Source: Oerskovia paurometabola
GTDB taxonomy: Bacteria > Actinomycetota > Actinomycetes > Actinomycetales > Cellulomonadaceae
Length of the DNA: 64,000 bases
Assembly (NCBI RefSeq): GCF_016907365.1
Contig: NZ_JAFBBV010000001.1
Location: forward strand, 4,216,001 to 4,280,000
Direction of reading: 5' to 3'
Shown: in pieces, positions 41,608-51,013 of the stretch
Position numbering within the stretch: position 1 is the stretch's first letter
Layout: the number at the start of each line of letters is the position of its first letter
Made by a program: the position numbers and the translations under genes
Notes under the pieces: generated by a model
Database searches by the model: none
What the model saw: only the letters and a program-made list of their open reading frames with translations
What the model was told of the DNA's origin: nothing

Positions 41608-43373
41608 CGACCGTCGCCCCTGCCGCGAGGGCTCGGCCCGCCCTCTTCCCGACCCTGCGCGGCTATCGCGCGGCCTGGCTCCGCGCCGACGTCGTGGGCG
41701 GGCTGTCGGCGGGCGCCGTCGTCGTGCCCCAGGCCATGGCGTACGCGACGATCGCGAACCTGCCCGTGGGGTTCGGGCTGTACACGTGCTTGGTCCCGCT
41801 CGTCGTGTACGCGCTGCTCGGCGGTTCGCGGACCCTGAGCATGAGCACGACGTCGACCATCGCGACGCTGTCGGCCTCCACGCTGCTCGCGGCCGGGGTC
41901 GCGGCCGGCGCCGACGACCCCGCGCGGGCCGTGTCCACGCTCACCCTGCTCGTCGGTGCGCTGCTGCTGCTCACCCGGGTGCTGCGGCTGGGCTCGCTCG
42001 TCGAGAACATCTCGCAGGCCACGCTCGTGGGGATCAAGGCAGGCGTGGGTGCGACGGTCGCCGCGGCCCAGCTCCCCCACCTGCTCGGGGTGCCCGCCGA
42101 CCCCGACGCGACGGGCTTCTTCCAGGTGCTCGGCTCAGCGCTCGGCCACCTGGACGAGGCGGTCCCGGCGACGGTCGCGCTCTCGGTCGGGAGCGTCGCG
42201 GTCCTGCTGCTGCTCGGCCGCGTCGCGCCCAGGCTCCCCGCCCCGCTCGTCGTCGTGGCCGTGGGCATCGCGCTCGTGGCGTTCGCCGGCCTCGCCGACC
42301 GGGGCGTCGAGGTCATCGAGCCCATCCCTCCGGGACTGCCGCTGCCCGTCCTGCCCGACCTGTCGCTCGTCGGGTCGATGCTCGCGGGGGCCGCCGCGAT
42401 CGCGATCATGGCGTTCCTCGAGACGGTCGCCGTGGGGCGCGGTGTCCGCCGACCCGACGAGCCCCAGATCGAGCCTGACCGGGAGCTCCTGGCGAACGGG
42501 GCCGCGGCCGTGGTCGGGGCGTTCTTCCGCGCCATGCCCCCTGCGGGGGGCTTCTCGCAGACCGCCGTCAGCCTCCGGGCCGGGGCACGGACCCAGGTCG
42601 CCGGGCTCGTGACCGCGGCCCTCGCGATCCTCGTCGCGCTCTTCCTCGCCCCCGTGCTCGACGACCTGCCGCAGGCCACGCTCGGCGCGATGGTCGTCGT
42701 GGCGACCGTGAGCCTCATCAAGGTCGGCGACTTCGTGGTCCTGTGGCGCATCAACCGCGTCGAGTTCGCGGTCGCGGCCGTGACCACGGGGATCGGCCTC
42801 GTGGCCGGGCTGCTGCCCGCCGTCGGGGTCGGGGTCGGGCTCACGCTCGTCCTCGTGCTGCGCGAGCTCGACCGGCCTCGCGTCGTCCCGCTCGTGCGTG
42901 CCCCGCAAGGCGGCTGGGCACCGGTCGACCGCGGCACGGCCGAGGGCGACGACTCCGAGGAGGACGCCGCAGTGACGCGCGAGGTCGCGCGCGAGGCGGC
43001 CCTGGAGTCGGGCATCGCACCCGGGGTCCTGGTCCTGCACCTCGACGCCGGCCTCTACACCGCGAACACCCGGCCCACCGTCGAACGCATCCTTGCCCTC
43101 GCCAGGGCGAGCGCCCCGACGCCGCGCGCCGTGGTCCTGGAGTCCGGCGCCCAGCGCGGCGTCACCTCGACCGTGCTCGACGGGCTCGCGGACCTCGACC
43201 GGCAGCTCGCCGGGATCGGCTGCACGCTCCTGCTCGCACGCGTCCCGGCCGAGACCGCGGCCCGGGCCGGGGCCTCGCCGTGGTTCGCTGCCCTCGCGAC
43301 CGACGGTCGCCTGCTGCCGAGCGTCGACGCGGCGGTCGCGGCCGCCCAGGCCCTGTCCCCTACGCCCCGGTGA
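41604..43373 (+). CDS. SulP family sulfate/anion permease
   Basis: 589 residues: 10-12 membrane helices with the SulP signature ([48 protein letters not shown]), and a C-terminal STAS domain (about 450-585; [23 protein letters not shown]...). Probably takes up sulfate or a related anion; with arylsulfatase nearby a sulfate-handling role is likely. GTG start at 41604. Its end overlaps the convergent serine hydrolase gene by 14 bp. Confidence 0.92.
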   Translation: MTTVAPAARARPALFPTLRGYRAAWLRADVVGGLSAGAVVVPQAMAYATIANLPVGFGLYTCLVPLVVYALLGGSRTLSMSTTSTIATLSASTLLAAGVAAGADDPARAVSTLTLLVGALLLLTRVLRLGSLVENISQATLVGIKAGVGATVAAAQLPHLLGVPADPDATGFFQVLGSALGHLDEAVPATVALSVGSVAVLLLLGRVAPRLPAPLVVVAVGIALVAFAGLADRGVEVIEPIPPGLPLPVLPDLSLVGSMLAGAAAIAIMAFLETVAVGRGVRRPDEPQIEPDRELLANGAAAVVGAFFRAMPPAGGFSQTAVSLRAGARTQVAGLVTAALAILVALFLAPVLDDLPQATLGAMVVVATVSLIKVGDFVVLWRINRVEFAVAAVTTGIGLVAGLLPAVGVGVGLTLVLVLRELDRPRVVPLVRAPQGGWAPVDRGTAEGDDSEEDAAVTREVAREAALESGIAPGVLVLHLDAGLYTANTRPTVERILALARASAPTPRAVVLESGAQRGVTSTVLDGLADLDRQLAGIGCTLLLARVPAETAARAGASPWFAALATDGRLLPSVDAAVAAAQALSPTPR

Positions 43374-44508
43374 CCAGGGCGTCGAGCCGTCTGATCGGGT
43401 CCCAGGCGCCGTCCTCGCTGTTGGACACGACCGCGATCGTCACACCGGGCTCGCCGCCCTGCCCGGGGTAGTGCTTCACGATCGCGCTCGACCCCGTGTT
43501 GATCCCGTCCTTGGACAGCGACCGGACGCTCCCGTCCGCGGTGACCTCGATCTCGAGGCCGAACGCGAAGTGCACCGCGGTCGCCTTGCCCGGCGGGGCG
43601 TCCGGGATCTCGTGGTGCAGCGCCTGCGGGCTCAGGAACGCGTCCGTGAGGTCCGGCGGCAGGAGCTCGCCCGCCCGGACGGCGTCGAGGAAGCGGACCA
43701 GGTCTGCCGCCGTCACGTGCGCACCGCCGTCGGGCGAGCCGATGGGCGGGTAGCTGTAGATGTTCTGCCGCCACCCCACGATGGGCGCGTCGCCGTCCGC
43801 GACGGGAGCTGCGCCGTCGCCCGCGTCGCCGTCGGGCGCGTCCGCGCGGACGGGCTCCCAGCCCTCCGCGACGTCCGGGACCGCCTCGCGCATGTCGAAG
43901 AAGCCCGACGACGCCATGCCCGCGCGCGCGAACACGTGCTCGCGGACGTAGTCGCGGTAGGTGAGGCCCGTGGCACGCTCCAGTGCCAGCCCGGCCAGGA
44001 CGTACCCCACGTTGCAGTACCGGCAGCCCTCGCCCACAGGGAACGTCGGGGTCTTGTGGACGAACTGGGGCAGGAAGTCCGCGGTCTGCGTGACCGAGTA
44101 GTTCGGCTTGTCGACCCACAGGGCCTCATAGGACTCGCCGGCCTCCTCGTCGGCGTCGTCCGCGATGCCCGAGGTGTGCGACAGCAGGTGGCGCAAGGTC
44201 GCCTCCCGGGGGATGCGGGTCCCCTCGAGGTCGACGTGGTCGTGGATCGAGGCGTCCAGGTCGAGGGTTCCGGCCGCGACCTGCTGGAGGACCGCGACCG
44301 AGGTGAAGAGCTTGGTCACCGACGCGACGTCGAAGCGCGTCGAGGTCTTGACCGGCACACCCCAACGCCGCGAGGCCAGGCCGTAGGCCCCCTCGAACAG
44401 CTTCTCGCCCTCGCGGGAGACGAGCACGACCCCCGAGAAGTCGTCCCCCGCGGCAGCCTGCCGGAGGTGGTCGTCGAACGCCGCGAAGGATCCTGTCGTG
44501 AGGCTCAT
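43360..44508 (-). CDS. serine hydrolase (beta-lactamase class C / esterase family)
   Basis: 382 residues. SVTKL gives the SxxK nucleophile and base; [12 protein letters not shown] gives the YxN motif; a C-terminal HFAFGLEI region precedes the third motif. Typical of the AmpC/D-aminopeptidase/esterase EstB family; no signal peptide, so not a secreted beta-lactamase. ATG 44508. Tail-to-tail overlap of 14 bp with the SulP gene. Confidence 0.92.
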   Translation of the reverse strand: MSLTTGSFAAFDDHLRQAAAGDDFSGVVLVSREGEKLFEGAYGLASRRWGVPVKTSTRFDVASVTKLFTSVAVLQQVAAGTLDLDASIHDHVDLEGTRIPREATLRHLLSHTSGIADDADEEAGESYEALWVDKPNYSVTQTADFLPQFVHKTPTFPVGEGCRYCNVGYVLAGLALERATGLTYRDYVREHVFARAGMASSGFFDMREAVPDVAEGWEPVRADAPDGDAGDGAAPVADGDAPIVGWRQNIYSYPPIGSPDGGAHVTAADLVRFLDAVRAGELLPPDLTDAFLSPQALHHEIPDAPPGKATAVHFAFGLEIEVTADGSVRSLSKDGINTGSSAIVKHYPGQGGEPGVTIAVVSNSEDGAWDPIRRLDALVTGA

Positions 44509-44574
44509 GCCTTCGACGGTAGGCCTCACGGGACGTGTCGAGCCAGGGCATTGTGGGAGTGGCAGGATCGCAGG

Positions 44575-45159
44575 ATGGACCTCGAGGACTTTCTGGAGCA
44601 CGTGAACCGCGGCGAACTCATCGAGGGCGGGTCCGCACGGCACGAGTTCATGCACGGAGCGGCCCAGGAGGCGCTGCGGTGCGTCGCCGATCTCAACTCC
44701 GGGTACCGCACGCCGGACGAGGTGCGCGGTCTGCTGTCGCGGCTGACGGGAGTCGTCGTGGACGAGTCGGTCACGGTGTTCCCGCCGTTCTACTGCGAGT
44801 TCGGCAAGAACCTGACCCTGGGCAGGGACGTCTTCATCAACAGTGGCTGCCGCTTCCAGGACACCGGTGGCATCACGATCGGGGACGGGACCCTCATCGG
44901 GCACGGGAGCACCCTGACGACCCTGAACCACGCCGTCGACCCCGCCCGCCGAGCGGACATGATCCCCGCACCGATCAGGATCGGACGCAAGGTCTGGCTG
45001 GGGGCATCGGTCACGGTGGTCCCGGGCGTGACCATCGGCGACGGTGCGATCGTCGGTGCCGGAGCGGTCGTGACCAAGGACGTCCCGGCCGACACGATCG
45101 TCGCCGGGGTGCCTGCGAAGGTCCTGCGCCCCACCGGTTTCGACGCGTCGCTCGGCTGA
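44575..45159 (+). CDS. sugar O-acetyltransferase (maltose/galactoside acetyltransferase type)
   Basis: 194 residues. N-terminal helical cap ([20 protein letters not shown]), then a left-handed beta-helix with hexapeptide repeats: [37 protein letters not shown] contains the catalytic His, and [36 protein letters not shown] ends the coil. Acetyl-CoA donor; acceptor probably a sugar. ATG 44575; gcaggatcgcaggatgg upstream gives a weak RBS. The spacing to the LLM gene (33 bp) suggests cotranscription. Confidence 0.92.
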   Translation: MDLEDFLEHVNRGELIEGGSARHEFMHGAAQEALRCVADLNSGYRTPDEVRGLLSRLTGVVVDESVTVFPPFYCEFGKNLTLGRDVFINSGCRFQDTGGITIGDGTLIGHGSTLTTLNHAVDPARRADMIPAPIRIGRKVWLGASVTVVPGVTIGDGAIVGAGAVVTKDVPADTIVAGVPAKVLRPTGFDASLG

Positions 45160-45192
45160 CGTCCGCGCCGCCCTACCCGAAGGAGAACCACC

Positions 45193-46203
45193 GTGCCCCG
45201 TCCTCGTCTCGGCGTGATCGTGCCGCGCGACCTGCCGATCACCGACCTGCTGCCGTTCGTGTCGCGCGCCGAGGAGATCGGCCTCGACGAGGTCTGGGTG
45301 GTCGAGGACTGCTTCTTCCGGGGTGGGATCGCGCAGGCCGCGACGATCCTTGCGCGCACGGAGTCGATCCGCGTCGGTATCGGGATCCTGCCGGCCGCGG
45401 TGCGCAGCCCCGCCATGACGGCTCTCGAGGCCGGGACGCTGGCCGAGCTCCACCCGGGGCGGCTGCTGCTGGGGATCGGGCACGGGATGCCCGCGTGGAT
45501 GCGGCAGATCGGGGTGTGGCCGGCGAGCCCCCTGACGCTGCTGGAGGAGACCACGAGCGCCGTCCGCTCGCTGCTGCACGGCGAGCGGCTCAGCACCGAC
45601 GGACGTTACGTACAACTCGATGACGTCGCGTTGTACAGCCCTCCGGCTGTCGCCCCTCCCGTCCTCAACGGGGTGCGCGGGCCAAGGTCCCTGGAGGTCT
45701 CGGGCCGCGTCGCCGACGGCACGATCCTCGACATGCCCGTGACGCCCGAGTACCTGAGCGTGGTCCGCGCGGCCGTCGAGCGCGGCCGCGCCGCAGCCGG
45801 ACCGAGCGCCCCGCCCGAGCACACGCTCGTCGCGTTCGCCCTCGCCGTGGTGCACGACGACGTCGCGACGGCCCGCGAGATCGTCCGGCCCGCGCTGGCC
45901 ACGTTCGGCGCCGCGGACTGGACCGCGCAGATCGACCCGCTGCCGTTCGCGACCGAGTTCCGGGCGCTGCGCGACTCGACGTCGACACCGCAGGAGTTCT
46001 CCCGGGCCATGCCCGACGAGTGGGTCGACCAGCTCGCGATCGTCGGCCCGCCCGACGTGGTCCGCGCCCGGCTCGCCGCGCTCGAGGCGAACGGCGTCAG
46101 CAGCGTCGTCGTCGTGCCGACGAGCCCCGACCCCGGACGCCAGGACGACCCGTTCGCAGGACTCGACGCGCTCGCCCGGGTCGTGTCGCCCGCCGAGAAG
46201 TGA
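45193..46203 (+). CDS. LLM-class flavin-dependent oxidoreductase
   Basis: 336 residues, luciferase-like monooxygenase TIM barrel using FMN or F420. VGIGILPAAVRSPAMTALEAGTLAELHPGRLLLGIGHG and the C-terminal VVRARLAALEANGVSSVVV are the family pattern. Substrate unknown; F420-dependent members are common in actinobacteria. GTG 45193 with gaaggag upstream. The stop codon lies inside a 24-bp perfect stem shared with the convergent UBP gene region. Confidence 0.9.
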   Translation: MPRPRLGVIVPRDLPITDLLPFVSRAEEIGLDEVWVVEDCFFRGGIAQAATILARTESIRVGIGILPAAVRSPAMTALEAGTLAELHPGRLLLGIGHGMPAWMRQIGVWPASPLTLLEETTSAVRSLLHGERLSTDGRYVQLDDVALYSPPAVAPPVLNGVRGPRSLEVSGRVADGTILDMPVTPEYLSVVRAAVERGRAAAGPSAPPEHTLVAFALAVVHDDVATAREIVRPALATFGAADWTAQIDPLPFATEFRALRDSTSTPQEFSRAMPDEWVDQLAIVGPPDVVRARLAALEANGVSSVVVVPTSPDPGRQDDPFAGLDALARVVSPAEK

Positions 46204-46254
46204 GTTGATGCCCCTGATCCGCGCAGATCCGGGGCATCAACTCACTTCTCGGCG
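46191..46254. terminator. bidirectional hairpin overlapping the LLM gene end
   Basis: Perfect 24-bp arms 46191-46214 and 46231-46254, then a T-C mismatch, four more pairs and a 6-nt loop. The left arm covers the last four codons and the stop of the LLM gene; the right arm ends 7 bp before the UBP gene's stop. Confidence 0.8.
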
Positions 46255-46261
46255 GAAGCGG

Positions 46262-46636
46262 TCAGTGGATGAGCTCTCGCCAGTTCTCGGGGACCCGTTG
46301 GGCAGGCCCGGGCGTCGCCTGGTCCTTCGGGTGCGCGATCGGCGGAGCGAGGTCCGGCCCCTCGAACGACTGCTCCGAGACGTAGTCCCAGTACCAGTCC
46401 TCGCCCGGCTCGTACGTGCGCATGAGCCGGTGGCCGGTCTCCTGGTAGTGCGCCGTGGCGTGCTGGGAGGGCGACGTGTCGCAGCAGCCCACGTGGCCGC
46501 ACTGCGCGCACCGACGCAGGTGCACCCACCAGCCGCCGGAGGACTCGCACTCGGCGCAGCCGGGACCGCTCGGCGGCACCGTCAGGTCGAGGGACTCCTC
46601 GAGGCCCGGGGTGCCGCCGTCGTCGGCCGCCGTCAA
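46262..46636 (-). CDS. UBP-type zinc-finger protein
   Basis: 124 residues. Ligands CAEC (27, 30), CAQCGHVGCC (43, 46, 51) and HATAHYQETGH (59, 63, 69) form the ZnF-UBP fold known in eukaryotic deubiquitinases; bacterial stand-alone copies are common in actinobacteria with unknown role. YEPGEDWYWDYV follows. The start appears to be TTG at 46636, overlapping the TGA of the upstream gene (TTGA), since all other Met/Val starts cut into the finger or lie far inside. Confidence 0.85.
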   Translation of the reverse strand: MTAADDGGTPGLEESLDLTVPPSGPGCAECESSGGWWVHLRRCAQCGHVGCCDTSPSQHATAHYQETGHRLMRTYEPGEDWYWDYVSEQSFEGPDLAPPIAHPKDQATPGPAQRVPENWRELIH

Positions 46637-47322
46637 ACCTGTGCCCCGACGCTGCGGACGACCGGCTCCCAGTCCTTGGGCTCGAGCGGCTCGGCGGGCT
46701 CGGCCGCGGCCCAGCCGCGGGCCGCCTCGATCGTCGACGAGAGCAGCTCGTAGAGCGCGTCGTCGGCGTCACGTGAGCCCGCCTCCGAGATGCCCTGGAC
46801 CGCGGCCGCGACGATGCTCGGAGCGGCGTCGCGCGCGAACCGTGCGGGACGCAGCCGCGACCCCTTGCAGAACGACTCGGCCCACGCCGCCGTGCGGGGC
46901 ACCATGTTCAGGGCGTCCTGCGACTCCTGCGTCCGGGTGCCGGGCTCACGGCCCTCGAGCTGGTCGAGCATGCGCTCACCCGCGATGATCGCGACCGCGA
47001 GGACGTCCTGCCGGTCGCTCGGCGAGACGGGCAGCGCCGTCTGGGCCGCGCGCAGCGAGATCCACACGCTCCACCGCGGGTCGTCGGACCGCAGCCCGAT
47101 CACGGACGGGATGAGGATCGCCAGGCGTGGCCTGGCCGCATCGCTCGTGAGGTCGTTGACCGCTCGCGCGAGCATCGCGACCAGCGGGTGCGTGCACTGG
47201 GGATGGTCGCTCCAGCGCTCGCCGGCCAGGTACGACGCGAGCTCCATGAAGCACGCGCCCTTCTTCGGGTTGCGGTGCTTGCCGCGTCCTAGCATGGGTA
47301 GCACGTCGTACGTCGATGTCAC
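46633..47322 (-). CDS. hypothetical protein coupled to UBP zinc finger
   Basis: 229 residues, soluble, helical. MLGRGKHRNPKKGACFMELASYLAGERWSDHPQCTHPLVAMLARAVND is the most distinctive part and I recall it only as an actinobacterial hypothetical family. Basic N-terminus may bind nucleic acid or membrane. GTG 47322 with tggaggtg upstream. Downstream neighbour is translationally coupled. Confidence 0.8.
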   Translation of the reverse strand: MTSTYDVLPMLGRGKHRNPKKGACFMELASYLAGERWSDHPQCTHPLVAMLARAVNDLTSDAARPRLAILIPSVIGLRSDDPRWSVWISLRAAQTALPVSPSDRQDVLAVAIIAGERMLDQLEGREPGTRTQESQDALNMVPRTAAWAESFCKGSRLRPARFARDAAPSIVAAAVQGISEAGSRDADDALYELLSSTIEAARGWAAAEPAEPLEPKDWEPVVRSVGAQV

Positions 47323-47686
47323 GAGGGCACCTCCATCAAGGGGTCCGGTCCATTCCAGTCTGCGACCGGCACCCGTGGTTGGCAACGGGTGGGGGCCTAC
47401 CCGCCGGCCGGACCCGGCCGGGAGCGCCATGGCCATGACGTTGATCGCAGGGCGGTCCTCGGCCGCACACAGGGCCCGTCCGTCGCGTCGTCCCGGTGGA
47501 CGTCGCCCGGCGACCTCACCCCTAAGGCACCTCAGACCACCTCAGGCGAGATACGCCGTCGGGCCTGAGGTGGTAGCCGCCCAGAACCTACCTGCTCGAC
47601 CGATGCACCACGCGCCCACTCAGCACGAGAGTGAGGATCACAGCGGGCACCACGTCCGCGGCCGACGAGCACGAACGGGGACGACC
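47323..47686. promoter_or_regulatory. divergent gap with a hairpin
   Basis: 364 bp between the hypothetical gene (-) and the 56-aa ORF (+). Contains perfect 12-bp arms accacctcaggc (47536-47547) and gcctgaggtggt (47573-47584) with a 25-nt loop; acctcaga just before is a partial direct repeat. Could be an operator or leader hairpin for the rightward unit. Otherwise nothing seen. Confidence 0.5.
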
Positions 47687-47857
47687 ATGAACGAGATGTA
47701 CGTGATGGGCTTCGAGACCGAGGTGGCCTACCGCCAGCAGCAGGTCCGCGCGGACTACGACCACCACGAGAACGTGCTGATGCACTGGCTCCGCAGCCAC
47801 CGCCTGGGGCACAAGACGCACAGTACCCACGCGAGCACCACAGGTCAGACCGGATGA
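47687..47857 (+). CDS. small protein ahead of LuxR regulator
   Basis: 56 residues, MNEMYVMGFETEVAYRQQQVRADYDHHENVLMHWLRSHRLGHKTH..., charged and His-rich, no signal peptide. A cgggga-type RBS precedes ATG 47687 and the TGA overlaps a possible ATG of the next frame (ATGA at 47854), which supports it being real. Function unknown. Confidence 0.6.
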   Translation: MNEMYVMGFETEVAYRQQQVRADYDHHENVLMHWLRSHRLGHKTHSTHASTTGQTG

Positions 47858-48018
47858 CGGAGCCCTCCTCCGGTCGGGTGGGCCGAGGTCGACCATCGCC
47901 CTCGGCGCCACCGGGCTACCGGTTCCCGGCCGGACCGGAGGAGGGGTTCGTCACACCGGTCGGCGAGTATCAGGAAACGTCGTGGCAGACGTCACAGGCC
48001 GCTGCGAGGATGGGCAGT

Positions 48019-50985
48019 ATGCCGCGCCCCTCCCAGGCCCACTTCGTCGCACGACAGCACCAGCTCGACGTGATCGCCGCAGCGGTGGGCCGCGCTGCCG
48101 CCGGGGACCCCGGTGCGATCCTCCTCGGCGCCGACGCCGGGGTCGGCAAGTCGCGCCTCCTGGTCCGTGCCGCAGAGCTCGCCCGGGGCACGGGGGCAAC
48201 CGTCGTCGTGAGCCACTGCGTCGACCTCGGCGACGTCGGCCTGCCCTACCTGCCGTTCACCGAGGCGCTGTCCGAGCTCCGGTCGAGCCACGAGGTCGTC
48301 GACGAGACCATCGACGCGCGGCCCGCGCTGGGCCGCCTCCTCGACGCCGGCCCCTCGTCCCTCGACGGCAACGGCGAGGACCAGGCCGGACGTCTCCAGC
48401 TCTTCGAGAGCATCACGGCCGCACTCACGGCCCCAGGGAGGCCCGGGGCCCCGCTCGTCCTCGTCATCGAGGACCTGCACTGGGCGGACCCGTCCACGCG
48501 CGACGTCCTGCGCTTCCTCCTCGCGCGGCTGCGGGCCGACCACCTGCTCGTCATCGCGAGCTACCGCACGGATGACCTCCACCGTCGCCACCCGCTGCGC
48601 CCCGTGCTCGCGGAGCTGCGCCGCCACCCGCGCGTCGACCACCTGGCCCTGGACCCGTTCACGCCGGGCGAGCTCAAGCAGTTCACGACCGCCGTCGCGG
48701 GCAGGTCGCTGCCCAAGAACGACTTCGAGCGCGTCATGAAGCGCTCGGAGGGCAACGCGTACTTCGCCGAGGAGCTGGTCGAGGCCGGCCCGCAGGCCGA
48801 CGCCCTGCCCTGGTCGCTCGCGGACGTCCTGCACGCTCGCCTCGAACAGCTCGAGCCCGACGTCCAGCAGCTCGCCCGCATCGCGTCGCTCGCGGGACGC
48901 GTGGTCGCCGAGCCCTTGCTGCGCGCCGTCGTCGGGCAGGACCTGGGCGTGTTCTCGCTCGGCGGCCTGCGCTCCCCCGGCGGGCTCCCGACCCGGGGCG
49001 CGCTCGACCAGGCGTTCGACGCGACGCTCCGCGAGGCCGTGGCCCACCACGTGCTGACCGTCGACGGCGGCAGGATCGCGTTCCGCCACGCCCTGCTCGC
49101 CGAGGCCATCTCGGCCGACCTCCTGCCCGGCGAGCAGGTCGCGCTGCACCGCGCGTACCTGGCCGCGCTCACCGAGGACCCGGCGCTCGGCTCGCCCGCG
49201 CAGCGGGCCCACCACGCACTGTCGGCGCACGAGACGACGACGGCGCTCGTCGCGTCCCGCGAGGCTGCGCGCCGTGCCGGGCGGGTCCTCGCGCCCGCCG
49301 AGGAGCTGCGGCACCTGGAGCAGGTCCTGCGTCTGTGGGACGTGGTGCCCGAGGCCGCGGACCTGCTCGGCGAGGACCGCGTCGACGTGGCCGTCGCGGC
49401 GGCGTCCGCGGCGAGCCGTGCGGGCGAGCCGGACCGCGCGGTCGCGATCGCGCGCAAGGTCGTCGAGATGACCGCGGAGAACCCGCTGCGGCAGGCGTCG
49501 CTGCGTCACGTGCTGTCCCTGCACCTGCTCGGGATCGAGCACGTCGAGGAGGTCATCGAGCACACGGCCGCGGCCCTCGCGGTGCTGCCCACCGAGCCCC
49601 CGTCGAAGGACCGGGCGTGGACCCTCGCGACCCGCGCCCGCGCCGCGATGAACCTCGACCGGGCAGACATGGACGTGGTCGCCCAGGAGACCGCCGAAGA
49701 GGCCATCGCGGTGGCCCGCGCGATCGACGCCCCCGACGTCGAGGCCGACGCCCTGACCACGCTCGCGGTGCTCGAGGTCGACGACGCGGACCGCGCCGCC
49801 CAGCTCCTCGCCAACGCGCGCGAGCGCGCCCAGGCCGCGGGCGACCTCCTCACGGAGATGCGCTGCTGGTACAACATCGCGGCCAACCGCTACTACTCGG
49901 GGGACCTCGAGCAGGCCCTCGTCGAGGCGCACACGGGGCTCGAGCACGCGGTCGCGGCGGGGCTCGGCTGGAACGGGTACGGGGTCGAGCTCCGCCTCTT
50001 CGGCGAGCTCGTCCGGTACGCCACGGGCGACCTCCGCCCGCCGCCCACGTCCCCCGACCCCATGCCCCCGAGCGCGGTCGCCGCGCTCTCGGCTGCCCAG
50101 CTCTACGCGGCCGTCGCGCGCGGCGACGAGGGCGTGATCGAGCGCGCCCGCGCGCTGCGTCCCGAGTGGCGGCGCGACGGGCAGATCGCGCTCATCGCGG
50201 GCGGGTGCATGATCGACGCGCTCGTCTGGACGGGCCAGCGCGAGGAGGCCCTGGCGCTCGCGCAGGAGCTCATCGTCTACCTGGGCCGCACGTGGAGCGA
50301 CTACTTCCTGGGCCGGATCTGGATCTCGGCGCTCGCCCTGACGGCGCTGGCCGACGCGACCGAGGAGCGCCGCCTCGTGGGCGCCCCCGTGGACGACCTG
50401 GTCGCGCAGGGCGACGCCCTCCTCACGGCGGCGGAGACCACGGCCCAGCGGGGACGTCCTCGCGGTGGCCAGCTCGGCCCCGAGGGCATCGCGTGGCTCG
50501 TGCGGGCCCGCGCCGAGCACTCCCGCCTCACGGGGACGAACGACCCGCTCCTGTGGCAGGAGGCCACGGCAGCGTTCGACTACGGCTACCGCTACGAGAT
50601 CGCGCGGTCCCGCTGGCGCTGGGCCCAGTCGCTGCTGGGCGTCGGGGACCGCGAGGGCGCCGCCGCCCAGGCGGGCGAGGCTCTCGAGGAGGCCGACGAC
50701 ATGGGCGCCGCGCCCCTCGCGAGCGCGCTGCGGGACCTCGCGCGCCGCGGGCGCCTGGACCTGCCGGGCCTGCGCCGCGGCGCCACGACCGTGCTGACGG
50801 ACCGCGAGGAGGAGGTCCTGCTGCTCGTCGCGCAGGGCCTGACCAACCGGCAGATCGGCGAGCGCCTGTTCATCAGCGGCAAGACCGTGAGCGTCCACGT
50901 CTCGAACGTCCTGGCCAAGCTGGGCGCCTCGGGCCGCACGGAAGCCGTCTCGATCGCGCACCACCGGGGGCTGATCGAGGTCTGA
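48019..50985 (+). CDS. large LuxR-family regulator with AAA/ATPase domain
   Basis: 988 residues from ATG 48019. N-terminal STAND-type ATPase: VARQHQLDVIAAAV, P-loop GADAGVGKSRLL and Walker B LVLVIEDLHWADPSTRD; a middle region of TPR-like helical repeats; C-terminal LuxR HTH TVLTDREEEVLLLVAQGLTNRQIGERLFISGKTVSVHVSNVLAKLG. Ligand-sensing activator of the LAL/MalT-like type. Start uncertain: ATG 47854 (overlapping the small ORF) would add 55 residues; 48010 is another option. Confidence 0.9.
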   Translation: MPRPSQAHFVARQHQLDVIAAAVGRAAAGDPGAILLGADAGVGKSRLLVRAAELARGTGATVVVSHCVDLGDVGLPYLPFTEALSELRSSHEVVDETIDARPALGRLLDAGPSSLDGNGEDQAGRLQLFESITAALTAPGRPGAPLVLVIEDLHWADPSTRDVLRFLLARLRADHLLVIASYRTDDLHRRHPLRPVLAELRRHPRVDHLALDPFTPGELKQFTTAVAGRSLPKNDFERVMKRSEGNAYFAEELVEAGPQADALPWSLADVLHARLEQLEPDVQQLARIASLAGRVVAEPLLRAVVGQDLGVFSLGGLRSPGGLPTRGALDQAFDATLREAVAHHVLTVDGGRIAFRHALLAEAISADLLPGEQVALHRAYLAALTEDPALGSPAQRAHHALSAHETTTALVASREAARRAGRVLAPAEELRHLEQVLRLWDVVPEAADLLGEDRVDVAVAAASAASRAGEPDRAVAIARKVVEMTAENPLRQASLRHVLSLHLLGIEHVEEVIEHTAAALAVLPTEPPSKDRAWTLATRARAAMNLDRADMDVVAQETAEEAIAVARAIDAPDVEADALTTLAVLEVDDADRAAQLLANARERAQAAGDLLTEMRCWYNIAANRYYSGDLEQALVEAHTGLEHAVAAGLGWNGYGVELRLFGELVRYATGDLRPPPTSPDPMPPSAVAALSAAQLYAAVARGDEGVIERARALRPEWRRDGQIALIAGGCMIDALVWTGQREEALALAQELIVYLGRTWSDYFLGRIWISALALTALADATEERRLVGAPVDDLVAQGDALLTAAETTAQRGRPRGGQLGPEGIAWLVRARAEHSRLTGTNDPLLWQEATAAFDYGYRYEIARSRWRWAQSLLGVGDREGAAAQAGEALEEADDMGAAPLASALRDLARRGRLDLPGLRRGATTVLTDREEEVLLLVAQGLTNRQIGERLFISGKTVSVHVSNVLAKLGASGRTEAVSIAHHRGLIEV

Positions 50986-51013
50986 CGGCGGCACGTGTGG
51001 TTCGCTGGTCGCC

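Noticed and set aside
48019..50985. Long minus-strand frame (47992-51036) as a gene
   Set aside because: Antisense to the LuxR/AAA regulator, whose P-loop, Walker B and HTH motifs are intact.
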